Part shown: piece after piece, positions 37,466 through 48,499 of the stretch
Layout of the letters: every line of letters starts with the position of its first letter
How positions within the stretch are numbered: the stretch's first letter is position 1
Assembly: GCF_902829295.1 (NCBI RefSeq)
Contig: NZ_CADEPL010000019.1
Coordinates: 106,333 to 170,332, forward strand
DNA from: Vogesella oryzae
GTDB taxonomy: Bacteria; Pseudomonadota; Gammaproteobacteria; Burkholderiales; Chromobacteriaceae
DNA length: 64,000 nucleotides
Reading direction: 5' to 3'
The notes under the pieces: generated by a model
The model's database searches: none
Told to the model about the DNA's origin: nothing
What the model saw: only the letters and a program-made list of their open reading frames with translations
Position numbers and translations under genes: made by a program

Positions 37466-37506
37466 CTAGAATTAATTTTGCCAGCATCGCAGCAGGAGGA
37501 AACAGC

Positions 37507-38355
37507 ATGACCATGCATACCATCGGCGTTGTCGGCGCCGGCACCATGGGCAACGGCATTGCCCAGGTTTTCGCCCAGGCAGGGTTCAACGTCATCATGG
37601 CCGACATCGGCCAGCAAGCGCTGGATCGCGGTCTGGCCAGCATCAGCAACAGCCTGAGCCGGCTGGTAAAAAAAGGGCTGTTCAACGATAACGAGGCCGT
37701 CGCCACGCTGTCACGCATTCGCGGTAGCACCCTGCTGGCCGAACTGGCGGATTGCCAGCTGGTGGTGGAAGCCGCCACCGAGAACGCATCCATCAAGGAA
37801 AAAATCTTCCGTGAACTGGCCAGCGTGGTCAGCCCGGATTGCATCCTGGCCAGCAATACCTCGTCGATCTCGCTAACCACCATTGCCGCCTGGGTGCCGC
37901 AGCCGGAACGGGTGATCGGCATGCACTTCATGAACCCGGTACCGGTGATGCAGCTGGTGGAAATCATCCGCGCACTGCAGACCAGTGACGCCACCCACCG
38001 CACCATCCACGAACTCAGCCTGCAGCTGGGCAAGACCCCGGTCACGGTGAAAGACGGCCCGGGCTTTGTCTCCAACCGCGTGCTGATGCCGATGATCAAC
38101 GAAGCCGCCTTCGTGCTGTACGAGAACCTGGCCAGCGCCGAAGACATCGACACGGTGATGAAACTGGGCATGAACCATCCGATCGGCCCGCTGGCGCTGG
38201 CCGACCTGATCGGCCTGGATACCTGCCTGTCGATCATGGACATCCTGTACCGCGAATTCCGCGATTCCAAGTACCGCGCCTGCCCGCTGCTGGTGCAACT
38301 GGTCGCCGCCGGCCAGCTGGGGCGCAAGAGCGGCAAGGGCTTTTACCAGTACTGA
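37507..38355 (+). CDS. 3-hydroxyacyl-CoA dehydrogenase (3-hydroxybutyryl-CoA type)
   Basis: NAD-dependent enzyme of 282 residues oxidising 3-hydroxyacyl-CoA. The Rossmann motif is VVGAGTMGNGIAQVFAQAG (about 7-25). The catalytic region is MHFMNPVPVMQLVEIIR with the active-site His, and the C-terminal domain has DGPGFVSNRVLMPMINEAA and GRKSGKGFYQY. It is the first gene of the plus-strand branched-chain operon, with a strong AGGAGG ribosome site. It may act on 3-hydroxybutyryl-CoA or 2-methyl-3-hydroxybutyryl-CoA (isoleucine route). Confidence 0.92.
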   Translation: MTMHTIGVVGAGTMGNGIAQVFAQAGFNVIMADIGQQALDRGLASISNSLSRLVKKGLFNDNEAVATLSRIRGSTLLAELADCQLVVEAATENASIKEKIFRELASVVSPDCILASNTSSISLTTIAAWVPQPERVIGMHFMNPVPVMQLVEIIRALQTSDATHRTIHELSLQLGKTPVTVKDGPGFVSNRVLMPMINEAAFVLYENLASAEDIDTVMKLGMNHPIGPLALADLIGLDTCLSIMDILYREFRDSKYRACPLLVQLVAAGQLGRKSGKGFYQY

Positions 38356-38415
38356 GCCACACAGCCACGCCAGCCGCCCGCGCGGCGGGCGGCACCACAC
38401 GGAAGGAGCAACACC

Positions 38416-39915
38416 ATGTCCCGACTTCCCACCGTCAAACTGCTGATCAATGGCGAGTTTGTCGAATCCCGCACCGAGCAATGGCGCGAGGTAATCAACC
38501 CCGCCACCCAACAGGTGCTGGCGCGCGTGCCGATGGCCACCGCCGAAGAAGTGAATGCGGCGGTGAGCGCGGCCAGAACCGCCTTTGCCAGCTGGAAGAA
38601 AACACCGATCGGCACCCGCGCCCGCATTTTCCTGAAGCTGCAGCAGCTGATCCGCGAGCACATGAAGGAGTTAGCTGCGATCCTGACCGCCGAACAGGGC
38701 AAGACGCTGGCCGATGCCGAAGGCGATGTGTTCCGCGGTCTGGAGGTGGTAGAGCATGCGGCCAACATCGGCACCTTGCAGCTGGGCGAATACGCCGAGA
38801 ACGTGGCCGGCGGTGTGGATACCTATACCGTGATGCAGCCGCTGGGGGTGTGCGCCGGCATCACGCCGTTCAATTTCCCGGCCATGATTCCGCTGTGGAT
38901 GTTCCCGATGGCCATCGCCACCGGCAATACCTTTGTGCTGAAACCGTCGGAGCAAGACCCGATGGTGACCATGCGGCTGGTGGAACTGGCGCTGCAAGCC
39001 GGCATTCCGCCCGGGGTGCTCAACGTGGTGCATGGCGGCGCCGAGGTGGTCAACGCCATCTGCGACCATCCGGACATCAAGGCCATCTCCTTTGTCGGCT
39101 CCACCCATGTCGGCACCCACGTCTACCACCGCGCCAGCCAAAACGGCAAGCGCGTGCAGTGCATGATGGGCGCCAAGAACCACGCCATCGTGTTGCCGGA
39201 TGCCAACAAGGAACAGGCACTCAACCAGCTCACCGGCGCCGCCTTTGGCGCAGCCGGCCAGCGCTGCATGGCGCTGAGCGTCGCCGTGCTGGTGGGCGAG
39301 GCGCAGCAGTGGATTCCGGAGCTGGTTGCCAAGGCCAGATCGCTGACAATTGGTGCCGGCCACGACAACCCGGACCTGGGCCCGCTTATTAGCTGCGCGG
39401 CGCGCGAGCGGGTGGCCGGACTGATCGCCAAGGGTGCCGCCGAGGGCGCCAAGCTGGAGCTGGATGGCCGCCATGTGCATGTGGACGGCTACGAGCACGG
39501 CAACTTTATCGGCCCGACCATCTTCAGCGGCGTCAAACCGGGCATGGCCATCTACCAGCAGGAAGTCTTCGGCCCGGTGCTATGCCTGTTGGCCGCCGAC
39601 ACGCTGGATGACGCCATTGCCCTCATCAACGCCAACCCCAATGGCAACGGCACCGCCATCTTTACCCAGAGCGGCGCCGCGGCACGCAAGTTCCAGGAAG
39701 AGATCGACGTCGGCCAGGTGGGCATCAACGTACCGATTCCGGTGCCGGTGCCGCTGTTCAGCTTTACCGGCTCGCGCGGCAGCAAGCTGGGCGACCTCGG
39801 CCCCTACGGCAAGCAGGTGGTGCTGTTCTACACCCAGACCAAGACCGTCACCAGCCGCTGGTTTGATGACGATGCCAGCAGCGGCAAGGTGCACACCACC
39901 ATCGCGCTGCGCTAA
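38416..39915 (+). CDS. mmsA: CoA-acylating methylmalonate-semialdehyde dehydrogenase
   Basis: Converts methylmalonate semialdehyde, the last specific intermediate of valine breakdown, to propionyl-CoA with release of CO2. The protein has 499 residues (usual about 500). It carries an aldehyde dehydrogenase fold with catalytic Cys in [13 protein letters not shown] (near 286) and the MmsA-type segments [19 protein letters not shown] and [16 protein letters not shown]. Ribosome site GGAAGGAG. It is downstream of the 3-hydroxyacyl-CoA dehydrogenase by 60 bp in the operon that also contains mmsB. Confidence 0.96.
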   Translation: MSRLPTVKLLINGEFVESRTEQWREVINPATQQVLARVPMATAEEVNAAVSAARTAFASWKKTPIGTRARIFLKLQQLIREHMKELAAILTAEQGKTLADAEGDVFRGLEVVEHAANIGTLQLGEYAENVAGGVDTYTVMQPLGVCAGITPFNFPAMIPLWMFPMAIATGNTFVLKPSEQDPMVTMRLVELALQAGIPPGVLNVVHGGAEVVNAICDHPDIKAISFVGSTHVGTHVYHRASQNGKRVQCMMGAKNHAIVLPDANKEQALNQLTGAAFGAAGQRCMALSVAVLVGEAQQWIPELVAKARSLTIGAGHDNPDLGPLISCAARERVAGLIAKGAAEGAKLELDGRHVHVDGYEHGNFIGPTIFSGVKPGMAIYQQEVFGPVLCLLAADTLDDAIALINANPNGNGTAIFTQSGAAARKFQEEIDVGQVGINVPIPVPVPLFSFTGSRGSKLGDLGPYGKQVVLFYTQTKTVTSRWFDDDASSGKVHTTIALR

Positions 39916-39934
39916 CCCCGGAAAAGGACATCGC

Positions 39935-41095
39935 ATGGATTTTGCCCTCAGCGACGACCAGCTCGCCTTCCGTGACAGCGCGCGCGCGTTTGCCAGCCAC
40001 GAGCTGGCGCCGCACGCCGCGCACTGGGACGAAGCAGAGATTTTCCCGCTCGACACCCTGCGCCGCGCCGGCGAAATGGGCTTCTGCGGGCTGTATACGC
40101 CGGAGCAGTACGGCGGCCTGGGTCTGGGTCGTCAGGATGCCGCCATCGTGTTCGAGGAACTGGCCGCCGGCTGCACCTCCACCACCGCCTACCTCACCAT
40201 CCACAATATGGTGAGCTGGATGGTGGGCAGCTTCGCCCGGCCGGAAGTTGCCGCGGCCTGGGCGCCGCGGCTGGCCAGCGGCGAGCTGCTGGGCAGCTAC
40301 TGCCTGACCGAGCCGGGCGCCGGTTCTGACGCCGCCAGTCTGCGCACCCGCGCCGAGCGCCAGGGCGACAGCTACGTGCTGAACGGCAGCAAGGCCTTCA
40401 TCTCCGGCGCCGGCAGCAGCAATGTACTGGTGGTGATGGCGCGCACCGGCGGGCTGGGGCCCAAGGGCATTTCCGCCCTACTGGTGCCAGCCGACACCCC
40501 CGGCATCCACTACGGCAAAAAAGAGAAAAAGATGGGCTGGAACAGCCAGCCCACCCGCACCATCACCTTCGACAATGTGAGCGTGCCTGCGGCCAACCTC
40601 TTGGGCGAGGAAGGCCAGGGCTTTGCGCTGGCGATGAAGGGGCTGGATGGCGGTCGCATCAATATCGCCACCTGCTCGGTCGGCACCGCGCAAGCCGCGC
40701 TGGAAGCCGCCACCCGCCATGTGCAGCAGCGCCAGCAGTTTGGCCAGCCGCTGGCCGAGTTCCAGAGCGTGCAGTTCCGCCTGGCCGACATGGCCACCGA
40801 GCTGATTGCCGCCCGCCAGCTGGTCAGATTGGCCGCATGGAAGCTGGACACCGCCAGTCCGGATGCCAGCAGCTACTGCGCGATGGCCAAACGCTTTGCT
40901 ACCGACACCGGCTTCAAAGTGGCCAACGAGGCGCTGCAGCTGTTCGGCGGCTACGGCTACATCAAGGAATACCCGCTGGAGCGCTACCTGCGCGACAACC
41001 GCGTGCACCAGATTCTGGAAGGCACCAACGAAATCATGCGCGTGATCATCGCCCGCCGCCTGCTGCAGGACGGCGCGCTGGACACGCTGCGCTGA
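39935..41095 (+). CDS. Acyl-CoA dehydrogenase, isobutyryl-CoA type
   Basis: A 386-residue FAD enzyme. Motifs: SYCLTEPGAGSDAASLRTRA, FISGAGSSNVLVVMARTG, and the C-terminal GGYGYIKEYPLERYLRDNRVH with EGTNEIM as the catalytic Glu region. Its place between mmsA and enoyl-CoA hydratase, with 3-hydroxyisobutyryl-CoA hydrolase and mmsB downstream, points to isobutyryl-CoA to methacrylyl-CoA in valine catabolism. The ATG at 39935 has AAAAGGA upstream; the longer frame runs through mmsA and is a shadow. It has 20-bp spacing to mmsA. Confidence 0.92.
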   Translation: MDFALSDDQLAFRDSARAFASHELAPHAAHWDEAEIFPLDTLRRAGEMGFCGLYTPEQYGGLGLGRQDAAIVFEELAAGCTSTTAYLTIHNMVSWMVGSFARPEVAAAWAPRLASGELLGSYCLTEPGAGSDAASLRTRAERQGDSYVLNGSKAFISGAGSSNVLVVMARTGGLGPKGISALLVPADTPGIHYGKKEKKMGWNSQPTRTITFDNVSVPAANLLGEEGQGFALAMKGLDGGRINIATCSVGTAQAALEAATRHVQQRQQFGQPLAEFQSVQFRLADMATELIAARQLVRLAAWKLDTASPDASSYCAMAKRFATDTGFKVANEALQLFGGYGYIKEYPLERYLRDNRVHQILEGTNEIMRVIIARRLLQDGALDTLR

Positions 41096-41117
41096 AACCG
41101 GACACAGGAACCCCGAC

Positions 41118-41897
41118 ATGAGCTACAGCAATCTGCAGGTCGAGAAAATCGGCCATACCGCCCTCGTCACCATCGCCAACCCGCCGGCCAATACCTGGAC
41201 TTACGACAGCCTGCAGGCACTGAAGCGGCTGGTGGCCGACCTCAACGCCGACCGCGACATCTACGCGCTGGTGATCACCGGTGACGGCGAGAAGTTCTTC
41301 TCCGCCGGCGCCGACCTCAAGCTGTTCGCCGACGGCGACAAGGGCGTCGCCGCCAGCATGACCATCCTGTTCGGCGAGGCATTCGAGGCGCTGGCGGCGT
41401 TCCGTGGCGTCAGCATCGCCGCCATCAACGGCTACGCCATGGGCGGCGGGCTGGAATGCGCGCTGGCCTGCGACATCCGCATCGCCGAGGAGCAGGCGCA
41501 GATGGCGCTGCCGGAAGCCACCGTCGGGCTGCTGCCCTGCGCCGGCGGCACGCAAAACCTGCCGTGGCTGGTGGGCGAAGGCTGGGCCAAGCGCATGATC
41601 CTGTGCGGCGAACGGGTGGATGCTGCGACCGCGCTGCGCATCGGGCTGGTGGAAGAAGTGGTGGCGCGCGGTGGCGCCCGTGACGCGGCGCTGGCGCTGG
41701 CGGAAAAGGTTGGCCGCCAGTCGCCCTGCTCGGTCACCGCCTGCAAGACGCTGGTGCAGCGCGCGCGCCATGCGCCGCCGGCGGCCAACCTGATCCACGA
41801 GCGTGAATTGTTCATCAAGCTGTTCGATACTCAGGACCAACGCGAAGGCGTGCAGGCATTTCTGGAAAAACGCACAGCGCAATGGAAAAACGCCTGA
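41118..41897 (+). CDS. Enoyl-CoA hydratase
   Basis: Crotonase-family protein of 259 residues that adds water across 2-enoyl-CoA. It has the oxyanion-hole segments FFSAGADLKLFADG (about 57-70) and INGYAMGGGLECALACD (near 100-116), followed by LPEATVGLLPCAGGTQNL with the catalytic Glu region. In this operon the natural substrate is methacrylyl-CoA, giving 3-hydroxyisobutyryl-CoA for the next gene product. It is 22 bp after the acyl-CoA dehydrogenase. Confidence 0.92.
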   Translation: MSYSNLQVEKIGHTALVTIANPPANTWTYDSLQALKRLVADLNADRDIYALVITGDGEKFFSAGADLKLFADGDKGVAASMTILFGEAFEALAAFRGVSIAAINGYAMGGGLECALACDIRIAEEQAQMALPEATVGLLPCAGGTQNLPWLVGEGWAKRMILCGERVDAATALRIGLVEEVVARGGARDAALALAEKVGRQSPCSVTACKTLVQRARHAPPAANLIHERELFIKLFDTQDQREGVQAFLEKRTAQWKNA

Positions 41898-41932
41898 GCA
41901 GACCGCCGGAAGCCGACACCCAAGGGGACACC

Positions 41933-43051
41933 ATGAACGATGCGGTACTGTTTGACGAAATCACCACTGCCGGCGGCCAACGCATCGGCGTGGTGCTGCT
42001 GAATGCGGAAAAATCGCTGAATGCGCTGAATCTGGAGATGATCAAGCTGCTGGATGCGCGGCTGTCGATCTGGGACCGCGACGACGGCATCGTGGCAGTA
42101 CTGCTGCGCGGCAGCGGCGACAAGGCGTTCTGCGCCGGCGGCGATGTGCGCGCCATGCGCGAAGCGATTGTGGCCAACGATCAGTATCCGGATGCCTTTG
42201 CCAGCGACTTCTTCGCCCGCGAATACGCGCTGGACTACCGCATCCACACCTGGCGCAAACCGCTGCTGGTGTGGGGCAACGGCATCGTGATGGGCGGCGG
42301 GCTGGGGCTGATGGCCGGCGCCAGCCATCGCGTGGCCACCGCCAGCACCCGCATCGCGATGCCGGAAATCGCCATCGGGCTGTATCCGGATGTCGGTGCC
42401 AGCTGGTTCCTGCAGCGCATGCCGGCCAAATGCGGGCTGTTCCTCGGCCTGACCGGTGCAGCACTGAACGCGCGCGATGCCCTGCTGGTGAATCTGGCCG
42501 ATCACATCCTGCCGCAAGACGGCTGGCCGACACTGCTGACGCAACTGCAGCAAGCAGACTGGCAAGCCGACGCCGCGGCCAACCACGCACTGCTGACCGC
42601 TTTGCTGGGCGAGCTGGAAGCCGGCAATGGCGACAGCGTGGCCGACAGCAATGTGGCACGCAACCTGCCGGCCATCCATGCGCTGCTGAATCAAGGCTCG
42701 CTGACCGCCTTCGATGCCGCGCTGCGCCGGCAGACATTCGACGACCCGTGGCTGGCGGCGGCGGCGCAGAGCTATCGCGCCGGCTGCCCCACCAGCGCCG
42801 CCGTGACCTGGGAAATCTTCCAGCGCGCCAAGCATCTGTCGCTGGCCGAGGCTTTCCGCCTGGAACTGGTGCTGTCGGTGAATTTCTGCGCCGCGCCGGA
42901 CTTCCGCGAAGGCGTACGCGCGCTACTGGTGGACAAGGATAGACAGCCGCGCTGGGCGCGCCCGCTGCTGGCCGATGTCGATGCCGGCTATGTGGCGCAA
43001 CATTTTGCCCCGCCGTGGCGGCCACAAGACCATCCATTGGCTACGCTGTAA
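41933..43051 (+). CDS. 3-hydroxyisobutyryl-CoA hydrolase
   Basis: Crotonase-fold thioesterase that frees 3-hydroxyisobutyrate from CoA, a step peculiar to valine breakdown. The protein has 372 residues, longer than hydratases as expected. Motifs: AFCAGGDVRAMREA (about 73-86), GIVMGGGLGLMAGASHRVAT and MPEIAIGLYPDVGASWFL. The ATG at 41933 (MNDAVLFDE) has AAGGGGA upstream. An in-frame ATG at 41882 would overlap the hydratase gene and lacks a good site. Confidence 0.92.
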   Translation: MNDAVLFDEITTAGGQRIGVVLLNAEKSLNALNLEMIKLLDARLSIWDRDDGIVAVLLRGSGDKAFCAGGDVRAMREAIVANDQYPDAFASDFFAREYALDYRIHTWRKPLLVWGNGIVMGGGLGLMAGASHRVATASTRIAMPEIAIGLYPDVGASWFLQRMPAKCGLFLGLTGAALNARDALLVNLADHILPQDGWPTLLTQLQQADWQADAAANHALLTALLGELEAGNGDSVADSNVARNLPAIHALLNQGSLTAFDAALRRQTFDDPWLAAAAQSYRAGCPTSAAVTWEIFQRAKHLSLAEAFRLELVLSVNFCAAPDFREGVRALLVDKDRQPRWARPLLADVDAGYVAQHFAPPWRPQDHPLATL

Positions 43052-43145
43052 GTACCCGTCCACCCGTTCCGTGCACCCGCCGTCGCAGCCCGGCGTAACG
43101 GGCAGCCGACTTCAGGCAGGAACCTGCACCGCAAGGAGCCGCATC

Positions 43146-44030
43146 ATGCAACACATCGCATTCATTGGTCTGGGCAATATGGGCGGCCCGATGGCCATCA
43201 ACCTGGTAAAAGCCGGCTACGCCGTGCGCGGCTTTGATCTGGCGGCAGAAGCGCTGGGCCACTTTGCCGCCCATGGCGGCAGTGCGGCGCGCTCGGTGGC
43301 GGAAGCCGTCGCCGGCGCCGACACCATCATCTCCATGCTGCCGGCCGGTAAGCATGTGGCTGCGCTGTATCTGGGCGAGGAAGGCCTGTTCGCCACCCTG
43401 CCACAAGGCACGCTGGTGATCGACTGCAGCACCATCGACGCGCAAACCGCCCGCGAGGTTGGCCGCGTGGCCGAGCACAGCGGGCTGTGCTTTATCGACG
43501 CCCCGGTCTCCGGCGGCACCGCCGGCGCAGCTGCCGGCAGCCTCACCTTCATGGTGGGCGGCGATGCGGCCAACGTCGATGCCGCCCGTCCGCTGCTGTC
43601 GGCAATGGGCAAACGCATCTTCCATGCCGGCGATGCCGGTGCCGGCCAGATCGCCAAGGCCTGCAACAACATGCTGCTGGGCATCCTGATGGCCGGCACC
43701 GCCGAGGCGCTGGCGCTGGGCGTGAAAAACGGGCTGGATCCGGCGGTGCTGTCCGAGATCATGGTCAGCAGCTCCGGCCGCAACTGGGCTCTGGAGCTGT
43801 ACAACCCGTGGCCGGGCGTGATGGACAATGTGCCAGCCAGCCACGGCTACCAGGGCGGCTTCATGGCCGAACTGATGCTGAAAGACCTGGGTCTGGCCGA
43901 AGAAATGGCGCTGCACAGCCATGCGGCCAACCCGCTAGGCGCGCTGGCACGCAGCCTGTTCGAGCAGCACGTGGCCGCCGGCAACGGCAAACTGGATTTC
44001 TCCAGCATCGTGCAGCAATTCCGCCGTTAG
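43146..44030 (+). CDS. mmsB: 3-hydroxyisobutyrate dehydrogenase
   Basis: NAD-dependent oxidation of 3-hydroxyisobutyrate to methylmalonate semialdehyde, the substrate of MmsA in the same operon. The protein has 294 residues. The N-terminal dinucleotide motif is FIGLGNMGGPMAINL (about 5-19), the substrate segment DAPVSGGTAGAAAGSL and the catalytic Lys in GAGQIAKACNNML (near 170). It is the last gene of the operon. A G/C-rich dyad (44048-44066) without T run follows. Confidence 0.95.
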   Translation: MQHIAFIGLGNMGGPMAINLVKAGYAVRGFDLAAEALGHFAAHGGSAARSVAEAVAGADTIISMLPAGKHVAALYLGEEGLFATLPQGTLVIDCSTIDAQTAREVGRVAEHSGLCFIDAPVSGGTAGAAAGSLTFMVGGDAANVDAARPLLSAMGKRIFHAGDAGAGQIAKACNNMLLGILMAGTAEALALGVKNGLDPAVLSEIMVSSSGRNWALELYNPWPGVMDNVPASHGYQGGFMAELMLKDLGLAEEMALHSHAANPLGALARSLFEQHVAAGNGKLDFSSIVQQFRR

Positions 44031-44047
44031 GCCGGCTAGCGACGGGA

Positions 44048-44066
44048 GGCCGGCAACTTGCCGGCC
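44048..44066 (+). terminator. GC-rich dyad after mmsB
   Basis: GGCCGGCAA and TTGCCGGCC are perfect inverted arms one base apart, 18 bp after the mmsB stop. There is no T run, so it is a weak or rho-assisted end at best. Confidence 0.4.
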
Positions 44067-44288
44067 ACCCGCGCCCTCACCGCGCAACAAAAGCGCGACA
44101 AACCGCAAGTTTTCGCAGCAGGCGCCGCGCAATCGGAGTACACTTGCGACTTCGCGCCTTTGCCAATCAGCGCGACCTCCTTCTTAGGCCCTGGCTTTCT
44201 GCCCGGCCCATCTCGACAAACAGAATAATGTCTACCCGGATTGGTATTGTGTTACGCAATGGGCAGGCATCTGATTGCAAACTAATAC

Positions 44289-46007
<1,719 letters not shown>

Positions 46008-46020
46008 GCCACACCCGCGA

Positions 46021-46080
46021 TGCGGCCAACGTTGGCCGCATGCAAAAACCGGTCATCGCCACGATGACCGGTTTTTTTAC
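46021..46080 (+). terminator. Repeat palindrome (copy 3) plus rho-independent terminator
   Basis: The 20-bp palindrome TGCGGCCAACGTTGGCCGCA (46021-46040) starts 14 bp after the helicase stop. It is followed by a classic terminator: AAAAACCGGTCATCG and CGATGACCGGTTTTTTT arms (46044-46079). Confidence 0.9.
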
Positions 46081-46158
46081 GGCCTCACCACCAGCCAGCC
46101 CGTCTTCCTGTTCATTCAGCAAGCCGCCGCGGTAGCCTCACGACATCGGCAGCATGCG

Positions 46159-46911
46159 CTAGGCCTTGTCCTGCACGACATAGCCCTTGGCCTGCAGCGC
46201 CCGCCGCCATTCTGACAGTGCAATCGCGGCCAGCGCCGATTGACCGGTAAACCCGAACTCGATGTGCATCTGCGGAATCGCCTCGGTGCCGAAGCTGGGC
46301 AAGCTGGACAGACGCAGTGCCGGATAGCGGTCCACAAACTCCTGCATCAGGCTGATCAGATCGCCCTCGCGCGCCTCCAGCGCAATGCACCCCAACTCCA
46401 CCTCCGGCTCGGCGCTGAACAACTGCCGGTAATGCGTATCCAGCACCCACTCCACCATGGGCCAGGCCATGCTGGGGAAGCCGGGCACAAAATGAACATT
46501 GCGGCAGGAAAAGCCGGGAATCTGGTTTACCGGGTTCGGAATGATCTGCGCACTGGACGGAAAGGCCCCCATATTGATGCGATGCGGATAGGCGTCGGTA
46601 CCAAAGCGCTCTTCGATCAGCTCTCTCGCTTGCGGATGCACCGCCAGCAACTCGCCCAGCGCGCGCGCGGCACAGCCGCGGGTATGATCGTCCGGCGTGG
46701 CACCGATGCCACCAAAGCTGAACACCAGATCGCCACTGGCAAATGCCCGCGCCAGCGCAGCTTCGATACGCTGCGGATCGTCCCCCAGATATTCCACCCA
46801 CGACAGCTTCATGCCGCGCGCGGCCAACATGCGAATCAGCGCCTGCATGTGCTTGTCCTGGCGTTTACCAGAAAGCAGCTCGTCCCCGATGATCAGCGCA
46901 CCTGTTTTCAT
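46159..46911 (-). CDS. CinA-like/molybdopterin-binding-domain protein
   Basis: A 250-residue protein related to the N-terminal (MoaB/MogA-like) half of CinA, without the C-terminal nicotinamide-nucleotide amidase domain. Motifs: ALIIGDELLSGKRQDKH (about 4-20), FSFGGIGATPDDHTRG (GG-x-GPT-x-DD variant, near 67-82) and a short C-terminal domain. Related stand-alone proteins are annotated as competence/damage-inducible or molybdopterin-binding; activity is unproven. The ATG at 46911 has AGGA 8 nt upstream. An alternative ATG at 46920 overlaps the YdcF-like stop (ATGA), so the two genes are translationally coupled. Confidence 0.82.
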   Translation of the reverse strand: MKTGALIIGDELLSGKRQDKHMQALIRMLAARGMKLSWVEYLGDDPQRIEAALARAFASGDLVFSFGGIGATPDDHTRGCAARALGELLAVHPQARELIEERFGTDAYPHRINMGAFPSSAQIIPNPVNQIPGFSCRNVHFVPGFPSMAWPMVEWVLDTHYRQLFSAEPEVELGCIALEAREGDLISLMQEFVDRYPALRLSSLPSFGTEAIPQMHIEFGFTGQSALAAIALSEWRRALQAKGYVVQDKA

Positions 46912-46916
46912 TCCGT

Positions 46917-47690
46917 TCATCCTGCCATTAAAGAACCCACGGCATAGTACAACGTCCCCAGCAGTTCGCGCAGCGCCTGGTGGTTTTCCTGTAGCGCCCG
47001 CCCCTGCGGAATCCAGTTCAGCACCCCGTCACCATCGTAGCGGGTAAATCCGGTAGGCGCCGGCAACACCTGCAGGCCCTGCTGCCGGAAGAACGGCAGC
47101 GCACGTCGCATATGCCACGCCTGGGTCACCAGCGTTACGCGCGTGATCCCGGCCTGCCGCAGCAGGCGTGCACTCAATTGTGCATTCTGTAACGTGGTAT
47201 TGGACTGATCCTCCACCCAGCGCGGCGGCAAGGCATAGTCCTCTTGGAGGGTGCGCGCCATCACCCGCGCCTCGGGCTCGCCGCCCAGTGGAGCACCACC
47301 ACTCAACAGCAACGGCAGGCCGCTACGCCGCACCAGCCAGGCGGCATAGCGCACGCGTCCGGCACTATCCGCACTCAGCACGTTGGCCGCATATTCTGGC
47401 GCCGGCTTTTTGCCACCACTCAACACCACAATTGCCTGCGTTTGTTGCACCTGCGCCAGATCAGCCGGCGGATAACGCTCCAGCCAGCCATTGAGCTGCA
47501 TGGCGGTTACCGGCAACGACAGCAGCCATGCCAGCAGCGCACTACCCCATAACAATGCGCGCGCCAGACGCGGCCGACTTCGCAGCAGACACAGGCCAGC
47601 CACAATCGGCAGCAGATAGGTAAACGGCGGCAACAACAACGCCCCCAGCAACTGGTGCAGCAGCACCTGCAGGTTGACACCCGCCATCAT
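46917..47690 (-). CDS. YdcF/ElyC-like (DUF218) membrane protein
   Basis: A 257-residue protein with two N-terminal membrane helices (about 15-30 and 35-58) followed by a DUF218 domain: QAIVVLSGGKKPAPEYAANVLSADS, LLLSGGAPLGGEPEA, and AWHMRRALPFFRQQG. ElyC in E. coli acts in envelope and peptidoglycan/undecaprenyl-carrier homeostasis; a similar role is inferred only from the fold. The start at 47690 or the adjacent ATG at 47687 follows GAGGGG by 5-8 nt. Its stop overlaps the possible start of the CinA-like gene by 4 bp. Confidence 0.85.
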   Translation of the reverse strand: MMAGVNLQVLLHQLLGALLLPPFTYLLPIVAGLCLLRSRPRLARALLWGSALLAWLLSLPVTAMQLNGWLERYPPADLAQVQQTQAIVVLSGGKKPAPEYAANVLSADSAGRVRYAAWLVRRSGLPLLLSGGAPLGGEPEARVMARTLQEDYALPPRWVEDQSNTTLQNAQLSARLLRQAGITRVTLVTQAWHMRRALPFFRQQGLQVLPAPTGFTRYDGDGVLNWIPQGRALQENHQALRELLGTLYYAVGSLMAG

Positions 47691-47740
47691 CAGACCCCTC
47701 TCGACATCACGACCCGGCACATAGCTTCAGTCATCACCAT

Positions 47741-47769
47741 AAAAAACGCCCCCGGATTCCGGGGGCGTT
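47741..47769 (-). terminator. Terminator of the liv operon
   Basis: On the minus strand AACGCCCCCGGA and TCCGGGGGCGTT pair around a short loop and are followed by TTTT. It lies 20 bp after the livF stop. Confidence 0.95.
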
Positions 47770-47788
47770 GATCTGGCAGCGTAAAAGC

Positions 47789-48499
47789 TTACTCGCCGAG
47801 GTAGGCGTTACGCACCCGCTCGTCGGCCAGCAGTTCCTGCGCCGGACCGCTCATGGTGATGCGACCGCTTTCCATCACGTAACCGCGCTGCGACACCTCC
47901 AGCGCCAGCTTGGCGTTCTGCTCCACCAGCAGCATGGTCACGCCTTCCTTGGCAACCATCTGGATGATCTCGAAGATCTTTTCCACGATCAGCGGTGCCA
48001 GACCCATCGACGGCTCATCCAGCAACAGCAGCTTCGGCTGGGAGATGATGGCACGTGCCATCGCCACCATCTGCTGCTCGCCACCGGACAGCGTACCGGC
48101 CAGCTGCTTCTGGCGCTCTTTCAGGCGCGGAAACAGCTCGTAGCCACGCTCGATATCGCGCTGGATGCCAGCCTTGTCGTTACGGTGAAAGCCACCCATT
48201 TGCAGGTTTTCTTCTACCGTCAGCTTGCCGAAGATACCGCGACCTTCCGGCACCATCACCAGACCATTACGCACAAAGTTGTGCGGTGCGATGTTGTCGG
48301 TTTCCTTGCCATCAAAGTGGATGCTGCCGCCGGATTTGCGCACCATGCCCACCAGGGTTTTCAGCGTGGTGGTCTTGCCGGCGCCGTTGGCACCGATCAG
48401 GGTCACCAGCTCGCCCTTGTTGATGTGGAAATCGATACCGCGTACGGCCTGGATGCCGCCGTAGGCCACTTGCAGGTTTTTAACTTCCAAGAGACTCAT
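47789..48499 (-). CDS. livF: Branched-chain amino acid ABC transporter ATPase LivF
   Basis: ATP-hydrolysing subunit (236 residues) of the Leu/Ile/Val importer. Walker A GANGAGKTTTLKTL (about 36-49), signature TLSGGEQQMVAMARAI, Walker B LLLLDEPSMGL and the LivF-type end VRNAYLGE. Its ATG overlaps the livG stop by 4 bp (ATGA). It is the last gene of the livHMGF operon. Confidence 0.96.
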   Translation of the reverse strand: MSLLEVKNLQVAYGGIQAVRGIDFHINKGELVTLIGANGAGKTTTLKTLVGMVRKSGGSIHFDGKETDNIAPHNFVRNGLVMVPEGRGIFGKLTVEENLQMGGFHRNDKAGIQRDIERGYELFPRLKERQKQLAGTLSGGEQQMVAMARAIISQPKLLLLDEPSMGLAPLIVEKIFEIIQMVAKEGVTMLLVEQNAKLALEVSQRGYVMESGRITMSGPAQELLADERVRNAYLGE